Source: a virus
Direction: 5' to 3' (one strand)
Virus record (IMG/VR): IMGVR_UViG_3300047678_000160
Location: 31,729 to 95,728 of that record
Length of the DNA: 64,000 nucleotides
In this document: positions 26,301 through 35,092 of the stretch, piece after piece
Position numbering within the stretch: position 1 is the stretch's first letter
Layout: each line of letters begins with the position of its first letter
Made by a program: the position numbers and the translations under genes
Notes under the pieces: model-generated
Told to the model about the DNA's origin: nothing
Database searches by the model: none
The model's input: the letters and a program-made list of their open reading frames with translations, nothing else

Positions 26301-27503
26301 ATGAGCAAAACCACCCAATACGTTCCCCATGTCATCAAGGCAAAAGGAAGCATCACCATGTATCTCAACGGTGAGAGCATGACAGTTGAAATCGACCATC
26401 CCAATTATTCTAAGATTGTGGATGCACTCAAGTCTGGCACCTACGACAAACTCGACCAACTGGTCAACATTTCTCGCGCTGTGACCAGCTATGGACAAGG
26501 CAAGATTGACGTTAAGAACGGAGAAGTTTTTTACGCCGGCAAGCCGCTTCACAGCACTCTCACAAATCGCATTCTCGCTATGATGAATGAGGGCTTCCAA
26601 GTGAAGCACATGCTTCTCTTCTTGGAGAATCTCATGTCCAATCCTTCATTCCGCGCAGTGAATGAGACTTACACGTTCCTTGAGAACCACGGTCTTCCTA
26701 TCACTGAGGATGGTTGTTTCCTCGCCTACAAGGCGGTTCGCAACAACTACACCGATATGCGCACGGGCACTTTCGACAACCATGTTGGCAAGTCGCCTTC
26801 GATGCCTCGCAATCAAGTCGATGAAGACTATGAGCAGGACTGCTCCAGCGGTCTGCACGTTGGTTCTCTTGGCTATGTCATTGACTTCGGACATTTTTCA
26901 AAGGGTGCCGCTGTTAGTGAGGATGGTAATCGTTTGCTCATCGTCAAGGTCAATCCTCGTGACGTTGTGAGCGTTCCTAAATACGCTTCCCACACCAAGA
27001 TGCGTGTCGCAACCTATACGGTTGTGGACGAAATCAAGGACATTGTTAAGGAGCTCGATAAGGTGGTTTATACCTCCGATGCGAAGGTGCTCGCTCCTGA
27101 CCGTAAGGATGATGATTTCACCGCGTCCCAAAAGCCAGAAGTGGTTGATGCTGATGTGGAGAATGAATTTTATCTCCAAGGTTTTGACGCCGGCGACAAC
27201 GATAATATCAATGGTGACGAATATGGTTACTCCCGCGACTATGACCGTAAGGGAAATTATCTCAAGGGTTACAACGATGGCTACAACAGCCGTGACGCAT
27301 CGATTCCGTTTCCAGACGACCACAGCGATTGCGCTGGGTGTGAAACGGCGGTAAGTGACGCTGACCGTGAATACGCCGATGGTCTTTCTCTCGGTGAGGA
27401 TGACTTCAACAATGGCTTCGAATACCAAGAGAATCTCAGCGCTTACGCGTCTGAAAGTTTTAAGGATGGCTACCGTGACGGTTTTAACGGCGTCGTCCAA
27501 TAA
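26301..27503 (+). CDS. rIIB: rIIB-like protein
   Basis: 400 residues. The central part has the rIIB hallmark region: FLENLMSNPS, LPITEDGCFLAYK, and CSSGLHVGSLGY. The C-terminal 120 residues add a series of G-x-D/Y-rich repeats (FDAGDND, YSRDYDRKGNY, YNDGYNSRD, YRDGFNG) not found in the short T4 protein (312). Works with rIIA. It shares the G/C-ending codon bias with rIIA, so the pair forms one compositional block. Confidence 0.88.
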   Translation: MSKTTQYVPHVIKAKGSITMYLNGESMTVEIDHPNYSKIVDALKSGTYDKLDQLVNISRAVTSYGQGKIDVKNGEVFYAGKPLHSTLTNRILAMMNEGFQVKHMLLFLENLMSNPSFRAVNETYTFLENHGLPITEDGCFLAYKAVRNNYTDMRTGTFDNHVGKSPSMPRNQVDEDYEQDCSSGLHVGSLGYVIDFGHFSKGAAVSEDGNRLLIVKVNPRDVVSVPKYASHTKMRVATYTVVDEIKDIVKELDKVVYTSDAKVLAPDRKDDDFTASQKPEVVDADVENEFYLQGFDAGDNDNINGDEYGYSRDYDRKGNYLKGYNDGYNSRDASIPFPDDHSDCAGCETAVSDADREYADGLSLGEDDFNNGFEYQENLSAYASESFKDGYRDGFNGVVQ

Positions 27504-27526
27504 CAAATAACAAATAAAAACAAATT

Positions 27527-27892
27527 ATGGCAACTAAACGTAATAATACATTAATTGACTGGCCAGCAACCGGTCACTTCACAATTGAAGACCTTCAACA
27601 GAAGTATCCTTCGATGGTCAACATCACCCTTCGTTTTCGTGTAAAGAAAGCTCTCGACGCAAATGAAATCACCGCAATTGGTAAAATCAAGCCGGCTATT
27701 GGCCGACCAAAGCTTGTCTTTGTCAAGGGCCTTGCAACAAAGGAAGCTATTGAAACCGCTCTCAAGAGCGGTGTTCTCCCCCTCGAAAACAAGTCCGTTG
27801 TCTCTACCGCTGACGTTAAGACAGAAAAGAAGGTTGCTAAGACCTCACCGGCTCCTACGGTTGACGCAAAGCCAATCCACGCAACAGTCTAA
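27527..27892 (+). CDS. Small basic, winged-helix-like protein
   Basis: 121 residues. The first 65 look like a small helix-turn-helix domain (FTIEDLQQKYP, then LRFRVKKAL) with a GRPKLVF basic strand; the tail is Lys/Ala/Pro-rich and disordered. Probably DNA-binding. The A-rich leader has no Shine-Dalgarno. A strong terminator follows, so the rIIB transcript ends here. Confidence 0.6.
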   Translation: MATKRNNTLIDWPATGHFTIEDLQQKYPSMVNITLRFRVKKALDANEITAIGKIKPAIGRPKLVFVKGLATKEAIETALKSGVLPLENKSVVSTADVKTEKKVAKTSPAPTVDAKPIHATV

Positions 27893-27916
27893 TCAAGATT
27901 GATGCTTTTCATAAGG

Positions 27917-27946
27917 GCCGGTGATAAATAATATCACCGGCTTTTA
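27917..27946 (+). terminator. Rho-independent terminator
   Basis: GCCGGTGATA (27917-27926) pairs perfectly with TATCACCGGC (27932-27941), loop AATAA, followed by TTTTAT. Ten base pairs, six G/C. Confidence 0.9.
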
Positions 27947-27957
27947 TATTTATAGAC

Positions 27958-28254
27958 ATGAGGCCACCGCCATATCCAAAGAAAATCGAGTTTACCGAAA
28001 GACTTTTCTTTCATTATAAGCTCGATGCCAGCACGTATTCTTTGTTTGATTCTTCCATGAGCACACCTATTGCTTATGGGCCAATAAATTTTGTGGCGGC
28101 GACCATCAAAAATCTTCCTGCCAAATCAACAATTTTTTATTTTGAATTGGACAACAGAGAAGGATGGAAGATGAAAAAGGTTTACAAACCAAGCGCAGAA
28201 ACTGCTCAAACAGCGGATGCCAAAAATAAAGTGGAGAAGAAGAAAGATGAATGA
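27958..28254 (+). CDS. Hypothetical protein
   Basis: 98 residues, no motif recognised; Lys/Glu-rich C-terminus. The ATG stands 4 bases after TATATTTATAG and 16 bases after the terminator hairpin, with no Shine-Dalgarno and almost no space for a leader, suggesting initiation on a leaderless message. It overlaps the next gene by 8 bases. Confidence 0.55.
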   Translation: MRPPPYPKKIEFTERLFFHYKLDASTYSLFDSSMSTPIAYGPINFVAATIKNLPAKSTIFYFELDNREGWKMKKVYKPSAETAQTADAKNKVEKKKDE

Positions 28255-28456
28255 AATTGAAATTTCCTTAGCAGTTTCAGCAGAAATGGACTCAATGGGA
28301 GAAATTTTCAACGATAGAGAAATCGTTGACATGAAGAATGAATCTGACGGAGAACAGATGCTCATTTATGGAATTGCTGACGATGGCGTAATCATTCCAT
28401 TTTTTAAAACCATGAGCAAGGTAAACTCTGACAATGACTTACCAAGTATTGTTTGA
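28247..28456 (+). CDS. Hypothetical acidic protein
   Basis: 69 residues from the ATG at 28247, overlapping the previous stop. Acidic, probably alpha/beta; no motif. The following promoter (28460) begins just past its stop codon. Confidence 0.5.
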   Translation: MNEIEISLAVSAEMDSMGEIFNDREIVDMKNESDGEQMLIYGIADDGVIIPFFKTMSKVNSDNDLPSIV

Positions 28457-28459
28457 GTA

Positions 28460-28488
28460 TTGACATTTGATAGTTTTATCTATTTGAT
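28460..28488 (+). promoter_or_regulatory. Sigma70-like promoter
   Basis: TTGACA at 28460-28465, a 17-base spacer, TTTGAT at 28483-28488. The ATG at 28496 lies where transcription should begin. The -35 has the TTGACATTTGATA extension. Confidence 0.6.
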
Positions 28489-28495
28489 AGTCTAT

Positions 28496-28723
28496 ATGTT
28501 AAAGGAATTCCTTACGGTTTTTTACGCTTGGTCTGGAGCTGTTCAATGTGTTTTTGTTCTTGTTATAGCGATGTTTCTGACAGCTATTGTAAACAAGATT
28601 TTAGACATTTTCAATTCAGTCTTTGCGAGCCTCCCAATTTTATTTCACGGATGGCCGAAAAATTCAAGCCCAGAAGTAGATGATGATGACGAAGACAAAA
28701 AAGAAATTGAAACCCAACTCTAA
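28496..28723 (+). CDS. Small membrane protein
   Basis: 75 residues from the ATG at 28496; the TTG at 28460 is the -35 box and not a start. One long hydrophobic segment (about residues 10-40: VQCVFVLVIAMFLTAIV) followed by a short loop and an acidic tail. Likely an inner-membrane protein; holin, superinfection-exclusion or rII-type accessory roles are all open. Confidence 0.55.
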   Translation: MLKEFLTVFYAWSGAVQCVFVLVIAMFLTAIVNKILDIFNSVFASLPILFHGWPKNSSPEVDDDDEDKKEIETQL

Positions 28724-28727
28724 GAAA

Positions 28728-29918
28728 ATGAGCAAATCTGCTGATGTTTTTTTTGAAACTTCTACCTTCGATTACGAAGCAGAGAAGCAAGCGTTCAAAG
28801 ACCACATGGACAAGTTGAAAGACATGTCTGTGGAAGAAAGCGTATTTTACAAAAAGTGGATGGAAATCAAAAATTACCGCGACTTCATGCCGAAGTCCGA
28901 AGAAGTAAAGGCCAAAATTTGGCGTCCATCGGATATTAACAACAAAGAACAGACGCTTCAAGAAATTCGTGATTTGAAGCCACGCATTTTCTATGTTGAA
29001 CCAACCAATAAGACACACATGGCAGACTGGCTCATGATTCGTGTATTCTGTCACACGATGGCGTATGAACAAACGCCTGGCCGTTTTATTCGATTCCTCG
29101 TCATTGACGATAATTCTCAAAAATATCTTGGAGCAGTATCCATTAGTAATGACGTAATGGCATTGACCTGCCGAGACAATTACATTGGTTGGACAAGCGA
29201 AAATCGCATCAAGGACAAGAGATTGATTCACTCAGCTATCGGTAGCTGTATCATGGGAACTCAACCATTTGGATATAATTTCCTCGGCGGAAAGCTGGTT
29301 GCTTCTTTGATTCTTTCTCAATATGTCCGCGACACTTGGAAGCGTGTTGTTGGAAAAACTCTTGTTGGTATGACCACTACGAGCCTTTATGGCCCAAATT
29401 CCATGTATTGTGGTATTCCTTACTGGCATGGTTGTGGTTGTTCCGCCGGAAAAATTTCCATCAAGCCTGACGATTCTCATTATGAGACTTGGCATAAGTA
29501 TATTAAAGAAAATCGTGCCGATGAATATGAGCGCAAGACGGTCAAGAAAGATTCGGCAAATGGCCCGGTGACCGGAGTAAAGCAAAGAATTTTGGAAATT
29601 ATCTTCCGTGAATTGGGTATCTCAGCGTCCAAATATAACCACGGATTTGAACGAGGCGTCTATTATGCTCCATTTTACGACAATACCAAGGATTTCCTAT
29701 GTAATCGTCTAACGGACGAAGCACAGTTGAAGCTATCCAAGCGATTTGAGAAGGATTCGACAGGTATCATCGAATGGTGGAGAGAAAAGGCATTGAAGCG
29801 TTATTCCAAACTTCACGATGAAGGTCGCATCAAGGGTGATATTCTTTATTATAACAAAATGATTGATATGTCTTACACCAAGGCAAAAAAAGAATTCTTT
29901 GGTGAAGTTGGTCGATAA
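28728..29918 (+). CDS. DUF4338 (DruA-like) protein
   Basis: 396 residues from the ATG at 28728. The core follows the DUF4338 pattern: RFLVIDD, YLGAVSIS, RDNYIGWT, GTQPFGYNFLGGKL, a SQYVRDTW helix and GMTTTSLYG. DUF4338 is the domain of DruA in the Druantia anti-phage system, but stand-alone copies are common in phages. Its reaction is unknown. No other Druantia gene is next to it, so a defence role is not implied; it may be an inter-phage competition or counter-defence protein. Confidence 0.7.
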   Translation: MSKSADVFFETSTFDYEAEKQAFKDHMDKLKDMSVEESVFYKKWMEIKNYRDFMPKSEEVKAKIWRPSDINNKEQTLQEIRDLKPRIFYVEPTNKTHMADWLMIRVFCHTMAYEQTPGRFIRFLVIDDNSQKYLGAVSISNDVMALTCRDNYIGWTSENRIKDKRLIHSAIGSCIMGTQPFGYNFLGGKLVASLILSQYVRDTWKRVVGKTLVGMTTTSLYGPNSMYCGIPYWHGCGCSAGKISIKPDDSHYETWHKYIKENRADEYERKTVKKDSANGPVTGVKQRILEIIFRELGISASKYNHGFERGVYYAPFYDNTKDFLCNRLTDEAQLKLSKRFEKDSTGIIEWWREKALKRYSKLHDEGRIKGDILYYNKMIDMSYTKAKKEFFGEVGR

Positions 29919-29931
29919 ATATACTTTTTAT

Positions 29932-30063
29932 ATGAATAAATACAAATGCACAAATTGCGGGCGAGAAGAGTCGTCTTATTCTGCTCCATTGAGCTGTTTT
30001 GGTTGTAACAAGAGCTCGTTTTCGGAGCAAAGTGACATTGGAACCATTGGGTTTCGGTATTGA
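29932..30063 (+). CDS. 43-residue zinc-ribbon protein
   Basis: C6-x2-C9 and C22-x2-C25 form a small zinc ribbon; the remainder is polar. The start follows TTTTTATATG with no Shine-Dalgarno. Nucleic acid or protein binding is likely, target unknown. Confidence 0.55.
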   Translation: MNKYKCTNCGREESSYSAPLSCFGCNKSSFSEQSDIGTIGFRY

Positions 30064-30154
30064 CCCTACCTGCGGAAGCATCGAGCCTTCAATTAAGCTT
30101 GGCAATGGATTGGGACTCGGATTCGACGGTCATATTACATTCAATCTATTTTGA
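30032..30154 (+). CDS. Possible 40-residue glycine-rich protein, GTG start
   Basis: Overlaps the end of the zinc-ribbon gene. The sequence has a repeated G-x-G/N-G pattern (GNGLGLGFDGHITF) like short beta-repeat tails on phage structural proteins. No other evidence; it may be spurious. Confidence 0.35.
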   Translation: MTLEPLGFGIDPTCGSIEPSIKLGNGLGLGFDGHITFNLF

Positions 30155-30182
30155 TAACGCCTGTTGACCTATATTTATAGGA

Positions 30183-30455
30183 ATGGACGTATTTTATGTT
30201 TCTTATCCTGTAAGTGGTTCACCAGAAGGGTTGATAACTGCCAATGCTGGCGCTTTATTTTTGGCTGCTGGAAGTTATAACAAAATTAATTATAGTGGAA
30301 CTGGTTCTTGGATTGACATAACATATAAAGCACGTAGAATTCCAAGTAGCCGTGAAATTCCAAACGAATTTGGCGGAACCTATATCTACACAAAAACAAC
30401 AAACGGAACAAACACAGGTTGGAAATTTTTGACCTCAGGCAGTTTCTTTTTCTAA
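30183..30455 (+). CDS. Hypothetical small protein
   Basis: 90 residues, Ser/Thr/Gly/Tyr-rich and beta-like, as in tail-fibre or capsid-decoration pieces. The ATG follows TATATTTATAGGA. The stop overlaps the kinase start by one base (TAATG). Confidence 0.5.
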   Translation: MDVFYVSYPVSGSPEGLITANAGALFLAAGSYNKINYSGTGSWIDITYKARRIPSSREIPNEFGGTYIYTKTTNGTNTGWKFLTSGSFFF

Positions 30456-30901
30456 TGCAACCAGAATTATTCATCATGGTCGGTATCAGTGGTTCAGGCA
30501 AAAGCACATTTGCTAATGGACTGAAAACATCCAAGAGTGCTACCATTGTTAGCACTGACGATATTCGTGAGGAATTGTTTGGTGATGCCGGCGTCCAAGC
30601 GGACGGTGGAAGAGTGTTTGGAATTGCTCGTAAGAGAGTTCACGATTTATTAGCTCAGGGAAAGAACGCGGTTATTGATGCGACCAGTTTGAACGCTAAA
30701 GACCGCCGCACTTGGGTTGAGATTGGAAAGGCAAACAACGCTAAAATTACGGCGTATGTTGTGAATCCATCTATTGAAAAGGCGAAATTACAAAATCAAA
30801 AGAGAACTAGAAAAGTTCCGGATTTCGTCATTGACCGCCAGTTTGCTAAATTTAAAATGCCTTCAGCTTCGGAAGGCATTGACGTAGTTGTTTCTGTCTA
30901 A
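30455..30901 (+). CDS. Polynucleotide kinase-type P-loop kinase
   Basis: 148 residues from the ATG at 30455. P-loop GISGSGKS at 10-17, then STDDIRE (substrate-site Asp), VIDATSLN Walker B-like strand and a lid with KRTRKVP. This matches the kinase half of T4 PseT; the phosphatase half is missing. It phosphorylates 5'-OH ends of RNA or DNA. With the RNA ligase encoded at 44702/46475 it would complete a break-healing pathway. Confidence 0.8.
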   Translation: MQPELFIMVGISGSGKSTFANGLKTSKSATIVSTDDIREELFGDAGVQADGGRVFGIARKRVHDLLAQGKNAVIDATSLNAKDRRTWVEIGKANNAKITAYVVNPSIEKAKLQNQKRTRKVPDFVIDRQFAKFKMPSASEGIDVVVSV

Positions 30902-30913
30902 TCTTATTATAGG

Positions 30914-30942
30914 TTGACAGCGTGGTTGAGTTGGCATATCCT
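30914..30942 (+). promoter_or_regulatory. Sigma70-like promoter for the glycosyltransferase
   Basis: TTGACA at 30914-30919, a 17-base spacer, TATCCT at 30937-30942; the ATG is at 30953. The preceding block TAATCTTATTATA is repeated before 35057. Confidence 0.65.
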
Positions 30943-30952
30943 ATAGAGGATT

Positions 30953-32308
30953 ATGAATGTATTCGATTTTTCGGAAGAGAAAGATTCTACCAAGGCATAC
31001 CCATACAAAGTATTGGTCTATCCAAATATAACATGGGCCAAGGACTTGAATAAAGATAGCTATGTAGTTGTTATAAACAACATCATAACCAACCTAGAAA
31101 AAGTTAGAAAGGATATTCACTGGACTCTTTTGCTGCCAGAGAAACTTCCAATGTTCAATAGAGACAACATTGAACAGATAATTTATTCTCTCCCAACGTA
31201 TCCAAATCAGATGCGTGCGCACTTTAACACAGATGAATTTCTGAAAGCAATTGACTGGAAGAATACCGATTTTGATTTGGTTTATAGCCACTTGCCAGAA
31301 CACACTCTCCAAATCAAAAACGTATTATACAATACGACCAATTTGAAACCCAACTTCATCGGTTACAGTCATTGGACGGAATTTCCAGAAGTGACGGGTT
31401 ATCCAATGACCTTACGCTCTCACAATCTTCTTGGATTGATGGAAATGGATGTTTGTGGTATCAATACCGAAGCACAAAAACAGCTTCTATTGAAACATAG
31501 CACAGAATTCAGTAAAGGCTCAGTTGAGAGAATCGACAAGGTTGTGGTTCCTCAATATCTCGGATGGGAAGTTCCCGATTACCAAGAATTATCTCGAAAG
31601 GGAAAAACGATTGTGTTCAACCATCGTCCAAATGAATATAAGAGTTATCCTTGGTTTTTGGCTCAAATGGATAAATTATGGGCCGAGCGACAAGACTTTA
31701 GAGTTTGGGTTCCTCTTGCGGAAACTCCTGATAGAGAATACATCGATGTTGGGCTAAATAAAACACGTTACGAATACTTGAGTCATTTGAGTTCATGCAC
31801 CGTTGGTGTTTGTGGAAGACAGAAGTATGCAGGTTGGAGTGTCAGTGCTACAGACGGAATGAGTGTTGGAGTTCCTTATGTTTTTGCTGACGAAGATTAT
31901 TATCGTGAACTGGCTGGAAAGGCCGGGCTTTATTACAAGGATGATGAAGGATTTTTGATGTGTGTAAAAACCATATTGGACAATCCCCATTTGAGATTGA
32001 AGTATTCGGAAGAATCTCTCGACAAATTCAAAGCATCAATGTGGGACAGCGCTATCAAACCTTTTAACGAAATGTTCCAAGATGCATTCGACAAACTTCC
32101 CAAACTTTCAGAAAAAACCGAAAGTTATCAAAAAATTGTTGACTATATTAAGTTGAACAAGAGTGTATCAAAGAAAGATATTCTTGAATACATGGGTTGG
32201 GGAGTCAGAATCGCTTTTACTTCATATCGTAACATGCTTCGTAATGAAGAGGGTATCATCTTTACCAAGAATCGATACGAATACCGTGTTGACACCGTGG
32301 CCAGTTAA
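30953..32308 (+). CDS. GT-B glycosyltransferase with C-terminal helical (winged-helix-like) domain
   Basis: 451 residues. Two Rossmann halves are visible. The C-terminal half has the NHRPNEYKSYPWFL and later SVSATDGMSVGVPYVFADEDYYRE segments, the latter being the donor-sugar loop of GT4-type enzymes. A C-terminal piece of about 60 residues (after residue 385) looks like a small helix-turn-helix domain, unusual for a glycan enzyme and suggestive of DNA as acceptor. T4-like phages glucosylate hydroxymethylcytosine; no hydroxymethylase is seen here. Own promoter; near the PolB gene. Confidence 0.7.
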   Translation: MNVFDFSEEKDSTKAYPYKVLVYPNITWAKDLNKDSYVVVINNIITNLEKVRKDIHWTLLLPEKLPMFNRDNIEQIIYSLPTYPNQMRAHFNTDEFLKAIDWKNTDFDLVYSHLPEHTLQIKNVLYNTTNLKPNFIGYSHWTEFPEVTGYPMTLRSHNLLGLMEMDVCGINTEAQKQLLLKHSTEFSKGSVERIDKVVVPQYLGWEVPDYQELSRKGKTIVFNHRPNEYKSYPWFLAQMDKLWAERQDFRVWVPLAETPDREYIDVGLNKTRYEYLSHLSSCTVGVCGRQKYAGWSVSATDGMSVGVPYVFADEDYYRELAGKAGLYYKDDEGFLMCVKTILDNPHLRLKYSEESLDKFKASMWDSAIKPFNEMFQDAFDKLPKLSEKTESYQKIVDYIKLNKSVSKKDILEYMGWGVRIAFTSYRNMLRNEEGIIFTKNRYEYRVDTVAS

Positions 32309-32321
32309 TAATCATCATAAC

Positions 32322-32531
32322 ATGAAGAATACGAAAAAGATTTACATTGTCTTTAATCATCAAGGCACATTACTGTCTGCTTTCACTGCCAAAGAAAAAA
32401 TGTTTGAATACATTCGCCGCCATAAATTTGACCAAATTCAAATCAAAGTAGCGACAGCTAATTCTTGGAATGAAACCGAAGGCATTGTTGATGATTCAAA
32501 GTATCTTATCAACCAAGCATATTTCGGTTAA
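32322..32531 (+). CDS. Small hypothetical protein
   Basis: 69 residues from the ATG at 32322. A short alpha/beta protein with the core YIVFNHQGTLLSAFTAKEK; similar small proteins sit before polymerases in some T4-like phages, but I do not recognise a function. It ends 2 bases before the polymerase start. Confidence 0.55.
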   Translation: MKNTKKIYIVFNHQGTLLSAFTAKEKMFEYIRRHKFDQIQIKVATANSWNETEGIVDDSKYLINQAYFG

Positions 32532-32533
32532 TT

Positions 32534-35044
32534 ATGTATCAAGCGGTATTCTACGATAGAAAGGCATCTGTGGTTCATCTTTGGGATGACAAAAACGGTT
32601 ATGCCAACTTCAAATACGTTCCTTACGCTTTCAGAAAGAAGATTGGGGGAAAATATCGCTCAATTTACGGTGATGAATTAGAAAAAATTACAGGCTTCCA
32701 TCCAGCAACCGGAGGATTGTTTGAATCGGATGTTCCGGTTGATACTCGCGTTCTCGTTGATGCTTACTCTCACAGCGATGAAGTCAGCACTGGTCACCGA
32801 GTAGCGGTATTGGACATAGAGGTTAATTCAGTGGGGGGCTATCCCAACATGGCTACTTTCAATCAGCCCGTGACCGCTGTTGCTGTTTATGACAGTGAAC
32901 ATAAGCATTATTATTGTTATGTTCTCGACGAAGATGGAGTGATTGAGGATTCCGTCGCGGAGTTTCAAACAATCAAAGCATTTAAAACAGAAGAAGAACT
33001 GTTATTGGCATATTTGGATTTGTGGGAAAAAATCAATCCCACCATTGCTACAGGTTGGAATATCGATGGATTCGACTTTACATATCTCTACGGACGCTTG
33101 GAACGAGTGTTTGATGAAAAGACTGCCTGTAGGTTGTCTCCAATTGGCATTGCTTATTTCAATAAGTTTAAGAATAAGATGACCATTGCTGGTATCAACT
33201 GTCTCGACTATCTTCTTCTCTATAAACGTTATTCTCAAAAGAGCCTCCCAAATTTTCGACTTGATACTGTTGGTATGGAGGAATTGAAGCAGGGTAAGAT
33301 TTCTTATCAAGGCAGTCTTGATGATTTGAAGAAAAATGACCCTAAAAAGTTCATTGAATATAACATTCATGATATTAGGCTTATCGTTTTATTGGATGAA
33401 CATTTGAAGTTCATTGACCTTGCAATGTCTATTTGCCACGTTTGTCACGTTGGTTACGAAGAATTCCACGTTAGTAGCAAGTTCCTCGAAGGAGCTATGT
33501 TAACCTATCTACGTAGAGAAAAACTCGTGGCTCCAAACAAAGTATTTGAGGAAAGTGACGACTCACTTTTTGGTGATGATGACGATGACGACGACAAGTT
33601 TGAAGGAGCTTACGTCAAAGACGTTATTCCAGGTCGCTATGAATGGGTATGCAGCGCCGATATTAATTCTCTATATCCGTCAGTTATTATGACATTAAAC
33701 GTGTCGCCAGAAACCAAAATTTGTAAAATTGATGGATGGGACACTGATGCATTCGTTCGTAAAACGATGACAGAAGTTTTATTTACTGGAGAGAAATATC
33801 CAATCGAAGAATTCAACAAACTGATTGTGGATAACAATCTTTCGGTCAGCGCAAATGGTGTTATCTATGACCAAAATAAAGTTGGTTGTATTCCAGAAAT
33901 TTTGAAAAAGTGGTTCAACGAACGTGTTGAATTCAAAGATAAAATGAAAGAGTGTTCCGAAAAAGGTGATAAAGAGGGAACTATATTTTGGAAGCGTCGT
34001 CAGCAAGTTCAAAAGATTCTACTAAACTCGTTGTATGGAGTTGTTGGTATGAAAGGTTGGAGATTCTATGACATGGACAATGCGGAGGCTATTACCTTGA
34101 CCGGCCAAAGCATCATTAAAACTTCTGAAAAATTTGTTAATAGCCATTTAAACCAACGATGTAAAACGAAGGATGTGGATTATATTGTCGCTATTGACAC
34201 AGATTCACTTTATATCAACTATGCTCCTTTGGTTGCGTTTGAAAAAGTATCCGACCCGAAGGCTTTTTGTATCAAAACAATTGGTGACACAGCAGATTCC
34301 TTAAACAAACTGTATGAAGTAATGGTGGTTCGTATGTTCAATTCTTCGTTGAACCGAATTAAAATTGCGGCAGACGTTGTTTCCAGTTCCGCTTTGTGGA
34401 CAGCAAAGAAGCGTTACGCCATGTTAAAGGTATATGACATGGAGTTGAAAAAGGACATTGATAAGCTTGAAGTAAAAGGAATCGACGTAGTTCGCTCGAG
34501 TTATCCAAAAAAGTTTCGTGAATTCATGAGCTCAGTCCTTATGGATATTCTTAGAGGAACTAATAAAAAAGACCTCGACAAGAAGGTTCTTGCTTTCAAA
34601 TCTGAGATTAAGGGCTTTAAATTGTCAGACGTTGCCAAGAATACAAGTGTAAAGTTCTCTGCTAAGAAGGACAAATCTACTTACAATCCAAAGGGTCGTA
34701 GTCCATTTAACTTTATATCAAAAACGCCTGCTCAAGCAAAAGCTGCTCTTGCATATAACGACATGCTCAAGAAGTATGAGCTAAAAGAAACCGAGCCTAT
34801 TCTTGATGGTAGTAAGGTGAAGTGGGTTTATCTATATGACAATCCATTTGGGTTGGATGGATTGGCCTTCAAGGACGATGGAACCGACCCGAAAATGATT
34901 CAAGACTTCTTAAACAAATATGTTGACTGTAACAAGATTTGGGATAAGGAGCTACACAAAAAGCTCGAAGACTTCTACGCAGCATGTAAGTGGGATATTT
35001 ATAGCGTAGATGGTGAGAAGATAAATGAGTTTTTTAGCTTCTAA
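32534..35044 (+). CDS. 43: Family B DNA polymerase, gp43-like replicase
   Basis: 836 residues (T4 gp43: 898). Exonuclease motif I LDIEVN (Asp94, Glu96) and the Exo II segment GWNIDGFDFTYLYG are intact, so proofreading is retained. Polymerase motif A is DINSLYPS (Asp376), motif B KILLNSLYG (Lys494) and motif C DTDS (Asp555, Asp557). A run of Asp residues (about 337-350) forms a surface loop. It copies the phage genome with the clamp at 35342 and the loader at 36460. It is the main replicase; a family A enzyme is also encoded at 2781. Confidence 0.97.
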   Translation: MYQAVFYDRKASVVHLWDDKNGYANFKYVPYAFRKKIGGKYRSIYGDELEKITGFHPATGGLFESDVPVDTRVLVDAYSHSDEVSTGHRVAVLDIEVNSVGGYPNMATFNQPVTAVAVYDSEHKHYYCYVLDEDGVIEDSVAEFQTIKAFKTEEELLLAYLDLWEKINPTIATGWNIDGFDFTYLYGRLERVFDEKTACRLSPIGIAYFNKFKNKMTIAGINCLDYLLLYKRYSQKSLPNFRLDTVGMEELKQGKISYQGSLDDLKKNDPKKFIEYNIHDIRLIVLLDEHLKFIDLAMSICHVCHVGYEEFHVSSKFLEGAMLTYLRREKLVAPNKVFEESDDSLFGDDDDDDDKFEGAYVKDVIPGRYEWVCSADINSLYPSVIMTLNVSPETKICKIDGWDTDAFVRKTMTEVLFTGEKYPIEEFNKLIVDNNLSVSANGVIYDQNKVGCIPEILKKWFNERVEFKDKMKECSEKGDKEGTIFWKRRQQVQKILLNSLYGVVGMKGWRFYDMDNAEAITLTGQSIIKTSEKFVNSHLNQRCKTKDVDYIVAIDTDSLYINYAPLVAFEKVSDPKAFCIKTIGDTADSLNKLYEVMVVRMFNSSLNRIKIAADVVSSSALWTAKKRYAMLKVYDMELKKDIDKLEVKGIDVVRSSYPKKFREFMSSVLMDILRGTNKKDLDKKVLAFKSEIKGFKLSDVAKNTSVKFSAKKDKSTYNPKGRSPFNFISKTPAQAKAALAYNDMLKKYELKETEPILDGSKVKWVYLYDNPFGLDGLAFKDDGTDPKMIQDFLNKYVDCNKIWDKELHKKLEDFYAACKWDIYSVDGEKINEFFSF

Positions 35045-35056
35045 TCTTATTATATG

Positions 35057-35085
35057 TTGACCATTGGACTAAAATAATCCACACT
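35057..35085 (+). promoter_or_regulatory. Promoter-like element before the clamp operon
   Basis: TTGACC at 35057-35062, preceded by TAATCTTATTATA as at 30901-30913. The -10 at 17 bases is poor. The ATG at 35093 is 36 bases from the -35, as in other leaderless-type starts here. Confidence 0.45.
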
Positions 35086-35092
35086 TGTCTTT

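Noticed and set aside
24291-27506. Long open minus-strand frames opposite rIIA and rIIB
   Set aside because: They mirror the G/C-ending codon bias of the plus-strand genes, show no family motifs and have no start or promoter context.
28460-28495. TTG start at 28460 for the small membrane protein
   Set aside because: That TTG is part of the -35 box TTGACA; the ATG at 28496 fits the promoter spacing.
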